Notes: generated by a model from the sequence alone, not told the origin. A stretch of DNA of 64,000 nucleotides from Entonaema liquescens (GCA_902805475.1 CADCSX010000007.1:1-64000), one strand, 5' to 3'. Shown: positions 52,379 through 64,000, numbered from the stretch's first letter. A program made the numbers and translations.

Positions 52379-52670
52379 AATATATGCCTGTATGCGTACC
52401 TAACTTTTGGAGGGGCTACGGGAATTCTGCCACTTCGACTTTGTCATTGCCTCCGATCCCCGGAAATAATTCCAACATTGTTTGCATGTACAAGATTCAA
52501 ATCCCATTGGGAAGTCCTTGAAGCGGTAGAGTGGGATTCTCGATTACAGTCGGACATTCCGTCGTTTCCAACGTTAATACCCGTCCTCTCATTTTATCTA
52601 CCGTCTAGAAACTGAATTCGTGATCCACCAAATCGGGATACCCTCATTTTCCAAGCCGGCTAGTATAAGA

Positions 52671-52677
52671 AGAGTCA
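52671..52677 (-). promoter_or_regulatory. Candidate CPC1/Gcn4 site for TRP1
   Basis: AGAGTCA on the plus strand is TGACTCT on the minus strand, one base off the TGACTCA consensus. Cross-pathway control by CPC1 is known for tryptophan genes of filamentous fungi. The location is reasonable, but a single imperfect 7-mer is weak evidence. Confidence 0.3.
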
Positions 52678-52780
52678 TCCCACTTCAGCCTTGTTTTTAC
52701 TTTTACTATATTACTATAGATCAGAGGAAAGCAAAACAAGACGAAATAAGAAAAACGAATAACAGGGAATAAGTATAAAT

Positions 52781-55154
52781 ATGGCCGCAACTCTGGATAT
52801 TATTGATCACTCTCCTCATCATCCCGATCCGTCACCTCCCATTCCTACCGCCTCGAATCTTATCCTCATAGATAATTATGATTCCTTTACCTGGAATGTA
52901 TACCAATACCTCGTCCTAGAGGGTGCCAAAGTTACCGTTTACCGAAACGATCAGATCACTCTCGACGAGCTAATAGCTAAGAAGCCAACCCAACTTGTCG
53001 TCAGCCCTGGCCCAGGCCACCCCAGCTCCGACTCTGGAGTAAGTCGAGATGCTATTAGACACTTCGCAGGAAAGATTCCAATATTTGGAGTTTGCATGGG
53101 CCAGTGAGTCGGAACAACCTTTGCTATAAAATCCTGTCTCTAGTCTGTCACCTAACGCGGGTATATATAGACAATGCATCTTCGAAGTATACGGCGGCGA
53201 TGTAAAGTCCGCAGGAGAAATCCTCCACGGCAAGACCTCGCCATTGGCCCACGATTCCAAGGGGGTCTATGCGGGAATGCCCCAAGGTCTCCCTGTCACA
53301 AGATATCACTCGCTTGCGGGCACGCATGTTACTCTACCCGAACGTCTCGAGGTCACATCCTGGATACCCAAGGATGACGGCTCGAAAGGTGTCATAATGG
53401 GCGTACGCCATAAAGAGTATACAGTAGAAGGCGTTCAGTTCCACCCAGAGAGTATTCTATCCGCTGATGGCCGAGTTATGATTAAAAACTTTTTGCACAT
53501 GCAAGGTGGCACCTGGGCTGAGAACGAACGGTTGCAAAAAGAGTCGCAGGCAAACGGCGTCGCAAAGAATCTCGCGACACCGGCCCCGAAAAAGAACAAC
53601 ATATTACAGCAAATATACGCCCGTCGAAAGGAGGCTGTAGCAGCCCAGAAAGAGATCCCGTCGCAGCGTCCAAGCGATCTTGAAGCCGCATACGAACTCA
53701 ACGCCGCCCCTCCTCAAATACCGTTTGTCGACCGTCTGCGTCAAACCCCGTTCGACGTTTCTCTTATGGCGGAGATCAAGAGAGGCTCGCCCTCAAAAGG
53801 CATATTTGCCCTCGATATTGATGCGCCGTCGCAAGCGAAAAAGTATGCTCTCGCGGGAGCTAGCGTCATTTCTGTACTCACGGAGCCGGACTGGTTCAAG
53901 GGCAGCATCGAAGACCTCCGTGCAGTACGGCAAGTATTGGAAAGCATGCCTAATCGACCCGCGGTACTCCGAAAAGAATTCATATTTGACGAATACCAAA
54001 TCCTTGAGGCACGACTCGCCGGTGCTGATACAGTTCTCCTTATTGTCAAGATGCTTGACGTAGAACTGCTTACGCGTCTTTATAAGTACTCCCTATCCCT
54101 AGGAATGGAGCCTTTAGTCGAAGTCCAGAATGCAGAGGAGATGAAAACGGCGGTTGAGCTAGGTGCCAAGGCCATCGGCGTGAACAATCGCAATTTAGAA
54201 TCCTTCGAGGTTGACCTCAGCACTACTAGCAGACTGCGCAGTCTTGTACCAAAGGAGACCATCATTTGCGCTCTCAGCGGTATCAATACCCACGACGACG
54301 TAGTCGCCAACCACAAAGACGGAGTCAACGCTATTCTAGTAGGCGAGGCCATTATGCGAGCGCCCGACGCATCGCAGTTTATCCAGCAGCTTTGCGCAGG
54401 CCAAGTAGCCGCCCAGCAAAAACCCAAACCCAATCCCCTTCTCGTCAAGATCTGCGGAACGCGTACTCCCGAGGGCGCACTAGCTGCCGCGGAAGCCGGT
54501 GCGGACCTAATCGGCATGATCCTCGTGCCGGGGCGCAAGCGCACCGTAAGCGACGATGCCGCAAAAGCTATTTCCAAAGCCGTCCACGAGTTCTCCCGGT
54601 CTAACCCCCAAGCTTCCTCTACTACATCCTCCATCCCTAGCAACGTCGCCAGTGACTTCTTCGCCCCAGCATCCGCCAAACTTACTCTTCCTAGCCGCCC
54701 CCTACTCGTCGGCGTGTTCCAGAACCAGCCTCTGGTTGATATCCTCGAGCTGCAGAAACGCTATGCCCTCGACGCAGTGCAACTACACGGTCGGGAGCCG
54801 ATCGGCTGGGCGCGCGCTATCCCCGTCCCCGTGTTAAGGCGCTTCGAACCGGGCGAGCCGGGACTCGGCGCCCGGGGATACCACACCGCCCCGCTATTTG
54901 ATTCCGGGTCCGGGTCGGGTCAGTTACTAGACGGCGTCGACGTAAAGGCGGCACTAGCGAAGGACAAGGAGCTACGAATCATATTGGCAGGAGGGCTGGC
55001 ACCAGAAAATGTAGCGGAAGTAGTTTCCGCCGTCGGCGAGGATGGTAGCCGGATCATCGGTGTTGATGTAAGCAGTGGCGTTGAAGGTCCGGATGGTCAG
55101 CAGAGTTTAGATCGGATACGGGAGTTTGTTACGAGAGCGAAGACTATTAGATAG
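52781..55154 (+). CDS. TRP1 (trpC): Trifunctional tryptophan-synthesis enzyme (GATase / IGPS / PRAI)
   Basis: Supplies the glutamine amidotransferase subunit of anthranilate synthase plus indole-glycerol-phosphate synthase and phosphoribosylanthranilate isomerase in one chain. Two exons: 52,781-53,103 and 53,171-55,154; 768 residues, the same as filamentous fungal TrpC. Residues ~25-235: GATase, opening with LILIDNYDSFTWN, nucleophile Cys105 in FGVCMGQQ and the His/Glu pair in VQFHPES near 199. Linker to ~265. IGPS ~280-515: EIKRGSPSKG near 308, LRKEF, NNRNLESFEVD and LVGEAIMRAPD. PRAI ~530-768: VKICGTRTPEGA with the catalytic Cys, GMI, VQLHG, and LAGGLAPENV ahead of GVDVSSGVEG. The intron splits a Gln codon right after the GATase nucleophile motif. 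All catalytic motifs are intact. Confidence 0.98.
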
Positions 55155-55524
55155 ATATAAAAAGAAAAGACAGACAAACGAAAGAAAAAGAAAAAGGGAT
55201 CGGTTATAGAGAGAGATATCACGGCCGGTGCAATAGGAAAGGGACAGGCTTGAAAATAAAAGTATGCGATTTTCATTCATTATTGAAGGGTCCGCGTAAC
55301 TTCGTGAATTCGTAACCGAGACTCTGCAACTCTTACAAATTTCCCTCGTCCTTAACTTGCTTCACCTTATCTTGGTTATTTTGAGATTGAGCATGAAGTA
55401 CAACCACTCATTATCTCGATGATGTGTCTTGCAACGGGAAACCCTAATCTCAAGCTTATAAGCCGGCAGAGAAAAGCAGTAGAACCTACCACACCATACC
55501 AGGCCAATACCTAAACGAACCACT
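55155..55524. other. Shared 3' region of TRP1 and DUF4211 gene
   Basis: 370 bp between convergent genes, with a purine-rich AAAGAAAAGA stretch just after the TRP1 stop. No gene seen. Confidence 0.6.
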
Positions 55525-56929
55525 CTACCGCCACCGACTCCCATTCCTCCCCGACGTAGTCTTATTCCTCGCGCTCTCCAGCGTACTCTTGAAGTCCTTA
55601 TACAGCGCCGCAACGATGCCCTTCTCGCGCCACCCGTCGACGATACGATTCGCCAAGTCGCGTCGCTTTCGCGCCTTCAGCTTCTCACGCTCCTTGAGCT
55701 TAGCCGCCGTCATCCACCCGTCGTCCTCGAGGCGCTCCTCGGCCCACTCCTTCAGCGCGTGCTTCCAGTGTATCAGGCTGTGCGCCGTTTCAGCGTTGCT
55801 GCAACACACGACGCCGACGTGCCATTCCCGCGTCGTGGGCGGGAGCGTCATACCCTGCGTATCCACGGAACCAGCGTCGCTTTCGTCGTCGTCGCCGGCT
55901 GAGCTGTCTTCCGTGTCGGATTCGACATCTGCGAGCGTGCTCTTATAGTAAGGGTGACCTTGGAATATGACCCGGAATGACGCGGGGTGATTGCTTCGAC
56001 CACAAGCGTCGCATGTATCGTACAGGCCAGTGCTTCTTTCGGACCTATCTATTTCGTATGCCTCCATCTTAGGCCTACCCTTTAGCGTGCGGTAGAACTC
56101 GACTTTCCAAGCAGACGAGGCGAATTTAGAAGATGCGAGGGCGCGGACCTCGTCGTCTAGTTTTCGCCATGCGTTAGAGTAGACAGGGTCGTTCCGTTCG
56201 AACGCGGGATTGATGCGGTTGTGTACCAGCCACTCAATGACATATGGGAATTGGTCCTTTAGTGGCCTATGTGCTTGAGCCGTAAATTCTAGGGAATGCC
56301 CAGGTTTGCAGGGGCTCCTAGAGGAGCATCGTCGTCATCGGAGATGAAGTCATCTAGGTCCTTATCCTCATCATCTTCATCTTCTTGACCCTCAGCATCT
56401 TCCTTATCTATCTCCACAACTTCCTTCTCCTTTCTCCGTGATCGCTTAGCAGGCTTTACCTGTTCTTCTTGTTCTTCGTCCTCCGACTCATCATCAAATT
56501 CCTTTAGAGCGACGAATTCTTCCTCTGAGTCCGTATCGTAGAGTCCACGTTTCTCATCCTCAGAGTCTTCTTCTGAGGATGTAAGTTTGTCAATCTTTTC
56601 GCCGGCTCTTCTGCGGCGAAGAAGTTCCATTTTCTTCTGCTTTTCAGAACGATGGCGCTTCGGTGCACCTCGTTTTGTAGGCGAGGAAGGAACATTGGTG
56701 TTTGGTCTCTTAAGTCGGCCAGGTGTTGAGGCTGATGTCTTCCTCTTTTTCACTGGCGAAACGTCCGAGTCGCTCGAGCCCTCCAATTCAATGAACTTTG
56801 GCCGCGGGCGTTTCAACGAGCCAGGTGGGACAATTAGACGATCATCATCGTCCTCATCTTCATCGTCATCCGAAACGATAATAGGAGGACGTCGACGTTT
56901 GAGTGTAGAGGGGGGAGCAATTGGCTCGC

Positions 56930-56967
<38 letters not shown>

Positions 56968-57541
56968 ATGACAGTATTCCGCAGTCTAGTTGAAACTGAT
57001 TGTGATGACTTTACGGGAACATTATCCTCTTCCTTTTGGTCCTGCGCTACATCATCGACTTCAGTTCCAGAGTCTGAATCATCACCCACGACATGGTGTT
57101 TGGAACCATGGAATTTTGGCATGAAACTCGCTGGAGGCGGTTTAGCTGGTGACGTTGCATTTTGCGATAGCCCTGTCCGATTGTGAGTATTGTAATATAT
57201 AGAAATTACCCCTATCCAGGTAATATGTTTGCCATCCTCCTATTTTGGAGTGGCAGGCCCAAACCAGAGCAATGTAGAAATAGTAATGACAGCCGACATG
57301 ATCAATAAAGGAAAAATAATGGAAACATACCAACAGTAGCCTGTAGTTTGCTCTGCCTCTTCTTAGACCGACCCGAAGAGCGAGTAGCCTGTATGGCCGG
57401 GGATACGCGGCCGGGACTACTACTCACACCTGTATCCTTGGCGTATCGCACATTGGCAGGCGTAGCTTGGCTAGGCGATTCCGAAGCTCCAGTGGGCTCA
57501 AACGTGAGTTGAGTCTGGCGTTTCTTATTCTTACGAGCCAT
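55525..57541 (-). CDS. DUF4211-domain protein, frame interrupted by one missing base
   Basis: Exon 1 57,331-57,541 (MARKNKKRQTQLTFEPTG...), exon 2 from 57,172 down. The N-terminal ~300 residues are disordered, with acidic runs (12 Asp near 56,937-56,970), PSTLKRRRPP/PGSLKRPRPK repeats and basic patches, suggesting a nuclear protein. The conserved C-terminal part (DUF4211 as I know it) begins at DDFISDDDDAPLGAPANLGIP and continues LEFTAQAHRPLKDQFPYVIE, KLDDEVRALASSKFASSAW, and a CxxC pair (CDACGRSNH) with a later VVCCSN. Between GIP and LEF the frame breaks: ATT CCC TAG appears where one more C would give an uninterrupted Ile-Pro-Leu-Glu. The C run is at 56,292-56,294. With that base the protein would be 619 residues. 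No splice pair can bridge the spot. A sequencing error is likelier than a pseudogene, because both halves are otherwise intact. Molecular function unknown. Confidence 0.85.
56937..56970 (-). repeat. GAT/GAC trinucleotide run encoding polyaspartate
   Basis: Eleven to twelve Asp codons in a row with almost pure ATCGTC periodicity on the plus strand; a coding microsatellite. Confidence 0.9.
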
Positions 57542-58625
57542 GATGCTCAAGTTGAAGCGATATGCTATCGATCCAAGTAAGGCTCGACCACACCGGTAAA
57601 AGAAAAGCTATATGTATTGATGTGTCTTAATTATAAAATTACCAACGAGCAGTCTGAGAGATATCGGCGATAGAATATCTCTAACAGTACTGATAAAGTC
57701 CGTTTAGGGATAATCAAGAAAGGTTTGCGACTTATCACCACGCCTCCATACCTCAACGATGCAGAGAACTCAACGATACAGAGAAATGACGTAGTGGCAA
57801 ACAAATATAAAGTACCTAGACAGACGGATACGATCTAATTAGGCCGAAAGGTAAGGTAGGAAAGTACCCGAATTTAGTAGGCAGTAATATTAAAAGGTTC
57901 CTAGCGGCGAGAAGGTAGTGATGATTATAAATGTCGATAATTACTTGAAGCCTGAAAAATTACGCGTCGCAAATGGAAATCACGTTGTCGATAATTTCGC
58001 GAAGTCACGTGGCATCCCATTTAAACCTCTACATTACGCAGGTACCCTTCTTTATGTACGTTAATCGATTTGAGATCGCCGTTACTTTAAATCGACCGCT
58101 ATCCGGCGATAATACTGTAGATATGTCACATATCTAATAATTACCTACCTATACGATATGATTATACTTTTACTTACAAGACTAGGTAGCTTCCTCAATC
58201 CATCTTCAAGACATGTAATATGTCGTTATAGGTAAATACAAATCACTTTGGCAACTACAACACAGCATACTTTTAACACTTCTATTCGCAATATCGGTAT
58301 TATCTTTTGGGGGGATCGGGGTTGTATTCATCGTGAATGTGAAGTGTTTCGCAGGGGGGACAAAGTGTCGTGACTAAGTTATTGGGGGAGTTGGTGCTTG
58401 ATCCACCCATAGACTATCTAAATGTCTCTCTTCCTCTCCCGTCGTAATCATTACCGTCCATCGCTGCTCTGCAAATCCCTTTAGGACATGCCCTATTTTC
58501 CAAATCTTCCACTACAGAGCACTTGCTCTATACATCCACTATGCAGGGAATATGGGTGATTGGAAGTCCATAGCACCCAACGGATTTCGGGCGTACACCA
58601 TCGCCAATATTATGAATACCGCGCA
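57542..58625. other. Upstream region of DUF4211 gene and 3' side of YRB1
   Basis: 1.08 kb between two minus-strand genes (3' side of YRB1 to the left, promoter of the DUF4211 gene to the right). It includes CACGTGG near 58,008-58,014, an E-box-like site. Only short frames; one plus-strand frame over the YRB1 end is a shadow. No RNA gene seen. Confidence 0.45.
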
Positions 58626-59559
58626 TTACGAAGACGCAGCCGGTTCCTCCTTCTTCTCCTCCGTCTTAGACTCGGCTTCCTCTTTCTTTTCCACATCAGA
58701 CTTGGCCTGGGCGAAGAGGGCCTCGTTTTCCTTCTGGGCCTTGAGCCAGGATTCCTTGAACAGTTGAGCGTCTAAGAGAATAGTTAGTATGTATAGCCGG
58801 GAGTAGATCAGAATCACGGCTTACTCTCGGCGTTAGCCACGCGAACGGAGACGGTAATAGCCTCGGGTTCGCCCTCGCTAACATCAGCGCCGACATTCCA
58901 GAGCCAGGCGCGGTCGCTGGTAGACATGGGGGCGATCGTCATCTCGGGGGTAACTAGACAGCAACCCTATTAGCTCATGGCATAGTGTGTGTAAGATATA
59001 ACAAGTGCGTACTGTAATGGTTGGCGCAAACTTTGAGGGTCTTGTCTCGTCGCATAACTAGACGAATCTTGCCGTTTTCCTTGTGCTTCAGTAGGCGGAG
59101 AGGTCCAGTACCACGCTCCTTCCATTCGCCCTTGCCATCGGCGTCCTGAGTGAACTTGAACATCTTGCATCGCATGTTGAATATCTCCTCCTCGGACTCC
59201 TCGTGTGTCACGGTCTTGACCTTCTCGGTAAGCTTGTGGACGGGCTCGAAGTGGACATCCTCTGACTCGGGAGCATCTTCCTACAAAGAATAGTTTTATT
59301 AGCGCTTATGATGGCAGACGAAAATAGGACATCAAGGTATGGGTCTACATACCTCATCATCGCCCTTCGCAGCGGCGGCAGCCTCCCGTTGGGCCTTGGC
59401 ACTGCCGGAAACATCACCGCGATCATCGTCCTCCTTCTTCTCCTTCTTTGCGCCGCCGCCAAACATGGAGAAGACGGATGACGAGGTAAGAGGCTTGCTC
59501 TCGGCCTCGGCAGGCTTGGTCTCGCCGACCTTGGGCTCGGTGTTCTCGGTAGAGCTCAT
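58626..59559 (-). CDS. YRB1: Ran-binding protein 1 (Yrb1/RanBP1)
   Basis: Binds Ran-GTP, assists RanGAP and releases cargo at the cytoplasmic side of the pore. Four exons on the minus strand: 59,353-59,559, 59,013-59,280, 58,825-58,953, 58,626-58,771; 249 residues. The N terminus is Lys/Glu/Ala-rich. The Ran-binding domain runs from about residue 73 to 210: EDVHFEPVHKLTEKVKT, EEEIFNMRCKMFKF, GEWKERGTGPLRLLKHKENG, KIRLVMRRDKTLKVCANH, then Y|ITPEMTIAP across the second junction and DRAWLWNVGADVSEGEPE. NAQLFKESW joins across the third junction. The C terminus KKEEAESKTEEKKEE is highly charged. All family landmarks are present and all junctions close in frame. Confidence 0.96.
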
Positions 59560-61711
59560 ATTGGATATTACTAGATGAATAGGTGAGTACAAGGTTGCTT
59601 TATTTGTTATTATCCTTTGCGACGAATGATGGCGGTCTTCGGGCAAGGGATGCGAGTGCTAGCAAGCAGATCAAGTTTAACTGGGACTATTGATGTGTTG
59701 TGGGATGGGCTAGGGAAGAAAGACAGTTATGGTGAATAAGGTAGACAAGTAACTGGTCGGGAAGATAATAGACTTAAGCAAGAGAAAAGAAAAAAAAAAG
59801 GAAGAGAGAGCCATTAGACATGCGACCCCACCGCCACAGCCATTTCGGTGCACAAGAATGTGTCACACCCCAAACGAAGCATAAAGTACGTGGTGGAGGG
59901 CGTGGAGGGGTACTGATGTGATGTACCAAGATCTAGAAGGATTGATGCAAGTGATTTGATGCAAAGAAAAGTTATGCAGGTAGAAGCCGATAAAAAAAAA
60001 AAATAAACCATAGACGTACCTATCGAATCTCTTTTTACTATGTAAGCTGTACGGAGCGCGAACCAGAAGATTGGGTAGAAGTATTTGTGGTAAGCTGGGT
60101 TGGTATGTGGTATGTGGTATGTAGTATTAGGTTGAAATATTGTGGTTGACCTTGTGGTTGACGGGTTCCAAAATCAAATAACAATCTTGCAAAACACAAA
60201 ACACAAACGAGGGGTGGGGAATCTTGAAGAATTGCCCCTCGCCCCGCCCTGATGCCCGCTCTTCCTCCTGCCTTGTCTTTTGCTTGTCCGCCTTCACTTT
60301 CCTCCTGGCTGCCCTGGGCCCTGGACAGTGGGCCATGATTTCCTAAGGTCGGGCACCAAAAGTACACACCCCGCCGAGACCCATGTTTGCTTATCAGGTG
60401 AAAACCGGTTCGGACGGATGGTCTGCAGCTGCGAAAATTCTAGATAAGTGCATAGGTACATCTTATATTAGGTATATGTGACAATGACATATAAGCGTCC
60501 CTCATCTAACACCTTCAACATTATTTATCTTGGTAGTCGGTTATTACCTCAGACATATAACATACATATACAGGTGAGATTGTCTTATAACTGAGATAAT
60601 GAGAATTTAATATACATGCACACAGACAAAGAAAAGAAAATATATATGATCATGTCAAAACCAAAATATCAAGTACCGCCACCGAATGACAACAACTCAA
60701 ATTCGTATACAGTATCATAGGAACACACCATCAGGGTACCCTCCAAAACACAGAGCCTCGTCCACTACACATATCACAATTCTTGGTTTTAAGCGCTTGA
60801 GTACCCTACATGTAACCCCTCATGTTTCGCAGATTGGTACCGAGTGCTCCAAAGCAGGTACGTGTATGGATAGATTACTTACACGTGTGTATACCTGGCT
60901 TCGTTTGGACATCTCTTTCAGACTCATCTACTCAAATTCTCATGCTGTAGAACCGCAGAGGTTTGAGTTAGGTGAACACAAGCGAAGTATATCGTACATA
61001 CTATGTAGTGTATTAGCATATGATAAGAGCTTTAAATTAGGTACCTAGGACCAATTATTGCAATAAGCAACAATGAATTAGAACCACGGGAGCTTAACCC
61101 CGAAGAAGACATTACACCACTTGGCATAGCACCTCACGGAGAGTATGAATACTGATCACAAGCACAAAAGCAATATATTCTCTGTGGTCTACTTGTCGGT
61201 CATATACCCAGAGTTCCTCAGGTTCTAGTCTTATTGACAAACCACTATGACACCACTGCGAAGCCAAAGTAACAGCTCTCGAGCTCTATGCCCATAAGCT
61301 ATCAACAATATCCCTAAAGCGGATGGGTCACCCCCCCGCTTAGTAGGGTCACCACCATTTGACAATAATGCCAAATAAGTCTGGTAGTAAGAACACATGT
61401 AAAACGTATAACCTCTCTGAACTTCGTTATCCCCAAGTAACCCTAACGCTCGAACGTGAAGAAAAGGGGGGATAGAACATATTGCCATACTCCCGGTAGT
61501 CCATCCTTGTGTACATGTGTTATCGACGCTGCTGCTGCGTCGAGGGGAGATAAATGGAGATTCAAGGGAAGCACCCCTTTGTTCTGCAGTGGTGTCAGGA
61601 TAGATAACTGAGGACAACATAACCAGCAAAAAACCACCAAATCACCCTAGCCCAACGCCGTCCCTGAGTTCGTTCACCGACCATGTAATTAAAATACCTA
61701 GAGTGAGCAGA
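59560..61711. other. 2.15 kb intergenic stretch
   Basis: Holds the YRB1 promoter on the left and the 3' side of the membrane-protein gene on the right. Several frames of 65-132 codons occur on both strands but overlap one another, lack known motifs and have no supporting splice chain, so none is called. A GGTATGTGGTATGTGGTATG run is present near 60,100-60,122. Confidence 0.5.
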
Positions 61712-63651
61712 TTACGCCTCCGAGGCTCTCGTGCGCTTGTTCCAGAATGAGCCCCTCGTCTCGTCATGTCCATTCTTTCGCCGTGACCGTATCTCTTTCT
61801 TAACATACTCCGCTCTTTCTCGGCTAGCTGCTTTGACGTTGAAAGCCCTCTCTTTTAAGTAAGCTTCGGCCTTCGAGAGGTAGCGTTCATATTCGTCAGT
61901 CTTTCCCTGCAGTTGAAGCCACCAAAGCTTAGATCTAAGCTGCGCAGAAAGATAGCGTAACGAAAGCTCGTCGCGAAGGTCAAGGGCACTTCTCGTAAGC
62001 TCTAACTGCACTTGGTGCTGTCGTCGTACGAGGTCGTCATTGTTGAGAGACTGCTTCACCTGCGCGATGATCTGGGAGACGATATGAGAAGGGAGGCTGA
62101 TAACAGTATTGACGATATCCTTGAACCCTTGTAGTAGGGTATCAGAGACAGACGATGTTTGGCTACAAACTTGTTTCGACATGGTGTCCAGAGCCGGCAT
62201 GTAAGTCTCCTCAACCCACGCCGTTGTCTCGTTGACGGTGTCAACAAGTTTCTGTGCGAAGCCCCTGACTAGCTGCTTTCCGGCGTCAAGCGCATCTATA
62301 AATTTATTTCTGCCGAAATCGATGTGAAAGGTCTCCTTAACCTTAGGCTTCGAAGTTGTGGCAATAGATACGGCGAGGACATTGTATGCTTCTTCTATAG
62401 GGACCTGAATCAAGAAGCCCTCATCGACAGATGTCATCTTGGTCGGAATATCATATAGACCACGACTGACGGCAATCAATATGGCGTCTCTCGAGAGCCA
62501 TGCAGACTTGATACTCTGGGGTATCTTCACTATAATCTCATTTCGATCATATAGTTCTGCCAAACATATGGTCTCTTGTTGAGACCGCTCGGTGGCATCT
62601 GTCTGGTCCTTATCTTTCACGAACGTCGAAAAAGCGAGACCACTCGGTGAAGTACTAGTCTGCAATGCCTTGTGGTTTTGCGTATTAGTCAACGTTGGCA
62701 AGGATATAGAAGTTGATATGGGTTTCCCAAGGGGGGATGGGACGACTGCGGGAGAAATTGAGGCTACCGGGACCGTGGTTAGGACTTTCGGAGTTGGCGG
62801 GCTAAACATGAAGTATTTCCCAGTAATGACTAGGCCATAGAACAAAGCAAATCCGGATAAGGCAATTAATATACGGTAGTTCCCTTGAACGAACCTCAGT
62901 GCCGAGCGAATACTTTCCGAAAGATGATCTTCCGACTCCTCACGTTCAGGAGAAAGTAGATGTGTATCATCTTCTTTGCCCTGTACTGTGTCGCGAGAAG
63001 GTAACTTGTGCATTTCCGCAAGTGCTTCTCTAGCTTGACTTTGGTCGATCTCTGCTCGGCGCGGTAAGCTCAGGATGCCGTGCTGGGAGAAATCTGTGGG
63101 ATGCTCAAGGCTCTGGTTTGCGAGTGTTTCTACATCAGCATCTTCCTCGTCGGATTCAACGGCGTATTCGACGATGGTTTCGTTAACTGTGCTGATTACG
63201 GGGCTTCGTTTAGTGTAGTAGCCTCCTCTTCCCCCTCTTCATCGTCGGACGAATCGGTGTCGACTTCGTTGGCATCGACGTCGGTACCGGCATCGGTACC
63301 GACTAGGCTCTGGACATCATCCGTCCTTTGGTAGTCTAGGGAACTGGCAGTAGACTCGGCCTGGCTCTCACCGTCGGTACCGATGACGTCGTAGCCCAGC
63401 TCGGCCAGAGTGGGGTCATCATCTGGGAAGTTTTCCGGCTGCATAATATCGGGCGAGCTGGACGATATCCAGTTGGTAAGTTGCCGATTGCCTAGGGGCC
63501 GGGGGAATCGTAGTGAGGGTACGGAGTTGGAAGTATGGTCGGTATTATTTTGACTCAACCCGGTTGCGGTGGAATGGGTAGGAGGGTCGGTGGGTAGATG
63601 GGGAACAGCAGTCGGTATATCGGTAGGTGTTGGTGGATCGGGCTGTTCCAT
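61712..63651 (-). CDS. Single-pass membrane protein of unknown function, frame interrupted by one missing base
   Basis: Two overlapping minus-strand frames make one gene. The first (63,651 to 63,196) gives MEQPDPPTPTDIPTAVPHLP and an acidic, Ser/Thr/Asp-rich region ending ...EEEATTLNEAP. The second continues VISTVNETIVEYAVESDEED and runs to the stop at 61,712. They join in frame if one C is added to the C4 run at 63,200-63,203; there is no suitable splice pair. The repaired length is 646 residues. About 260 disordered residues precede one transmembrane helix (ILIALSGFALFYGLVITGKY, ~263-283). A folded segment follows (CLAELYDRNEIIVKIPQSIK, DIPTKMTSVDEGFLIQVP), then a helical, coiled-coil-like tail (ETTAWVEETYMPALDTMSKQ; DDLVRRQHQVQLELTRSALD) and a very basic C terminus (KKEIRSRRKNGHDETRGS). 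I do not recognise the family; an endomembrane or nuclear-envelope protein is possible. Confidence 0.75.
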
Positions 63652-64000
63652 TACGCGGTAGAATAAGACGCCTTTTGCAGGATCACGTCATACCTCGAGT
63701 TTACCGTTGCGGGATGGTAAACCAACGAGGACGACAGAACACGCGTCAGGCTATAAGCAGACAAACAGGAGAAGGTATTATGGGTCTTGACGAGGTTGTG
63801 AGGTGGGAATATCGGTACCAAACAAACAAGTTGTCCCAGATAGGTTGGAGTCGAGATGTCCAAGTTGCATATACCCTAAGAAACTGGACAAGAAATGGCC
63901 GTGCGGCTCAGATACCTAGACGAATAAAAGAGGAAAGTGTTAGCTAAGTAATCTCGTAGGTTCAGCAGAGTTCTTGGAATTTTATTGAGACTTCTTTAAA
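63652..64000. promoter_or_regulatory. Upstream region of the membrane-protein gene
   Basis: 349 bp up to the window edge. Short frames only; nothing else recognised. Confidence 0.4.

Larger units (their letters stand above)
51964..52780. promoter_or_regulatory. Divergent promoter region of NUP192 and TRP1
   Basis: 817 bp between divergent starts. It contains the GTACCT array described separately and, 104-110 bp before the TRP1 start, AGAGTCA (reverse TGACTCT), a 6/7 match to the Gcn4/CPC1 element TGASTCA that controls amino-acid genes. The last 60 bp before TRP1 are A-rich, as in many fungal leaders. Confidence 0.5.

Noticed and set aside
54080..54679. 199-codon antisense frame in TRP1
   Set aside because: Lies fully within the IGPS/PRAI coding exon and has no recognisable motif; a coding shadow.
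56587..57186. 199-codon plus-strand serine-rich frame
   Set aside because: Antisense of the acidic Asp/Glu codons of the DUF4211 gene; serine runs are the complement of GAT/GAC repeats.
61231..61629. 132-codon minus-strand frame downstream of the membrane-protein gene
   Set aside because: No motif, overlaps another short frame, composition not coding-like; likely 3' region.

Overview
This window is nuclear DNA of a filamentous ascomycete (Pezizomycotina). Three things point there: short GT..AG introns with CTAAC-like branch points; a trifunctional TRP1 (glutamine amidotransferase, indole-glycerol-phosphate synthase, phosphoribosylanthranilate isomerase), an arrangement typical of filamentous fungi; and a huge A+T block of the kind left by repeat-induced point mutation (RIP). 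A sordariomycete-like genome is my best guess, since the reconstructed mL43 protein resembles the Neurospora one as I recall it; no finer placement is supportable.

Layout. (1) 1 to ~30,990 is gene-free A+T DNA. The first 11.4 kb holds only about seven G or C bases that I could find, and the residue of G/C rises stepwise towards the gene border. Despite the decay, by-eye alignment shows strong architecture: a ~6.9 kb palindrome centred near 6,195; an array of three modules (A x3, S x3, B x2) in alternating orientation from ~10,200 to ~27,450; and later insertions into the youngest module copy. Two of these insertions can be proved against an uninserted copy ~10-12 kb away: a hAT-like MITE (22,946-23,775, 8-bp target duplication) and a tRNA-headed SINE-like retroposon (24,726-25,627, (AAAT)n tail, ~11-bp target duplication). 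A Tc1/mariner-like MITE (28,709-29,467) and a foldback/MITE (~29,744-30,260) lie nearer the border. (2) 30,990-37,250 is the border zone: a secreted solute-binding-protein-like gene, an intron-containing tRNA-Ser(GCT), 2.5 kb without a recognisable gene, and a disordered polyQ protein. (3) 37,255-38,330 is a second small A+T island rich in TACGTA, with a 51-bp tandem repeat. (4) 38,781-63,651 is ordinary euchromatin with housekeeping genes, mostly in convergent or divergent pairs: TPI (+), mL43/MRPL51 (-), U1-70K (+), MRT4 (-), TIM9 (+), NUP192 (-), TRP1 (+), a DUF4211 protein (-), YRB1/RanBP1 (-) and a single-pass membrane protein (-).

The genes do not form one pathway. They cover glycolysis (TPI), tryptophan synthesis (TRP1), mitochondrial translation and import (mL43, TIM9), ribosome assembly (MRT4), splicing (U1-70K) and nuclear transport (NUP192, YRB1). 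Three of the genes show what looks like one missing base in a C-run (46,618-46,622; 56,292-56,294; 63,200-63,203), which suggests residual consensus errors rather than three pseudogenes.

Exon structures were worked out by hand from reading frame and splice signals; all multi-exon models close in frame except where a frameshift is stated.
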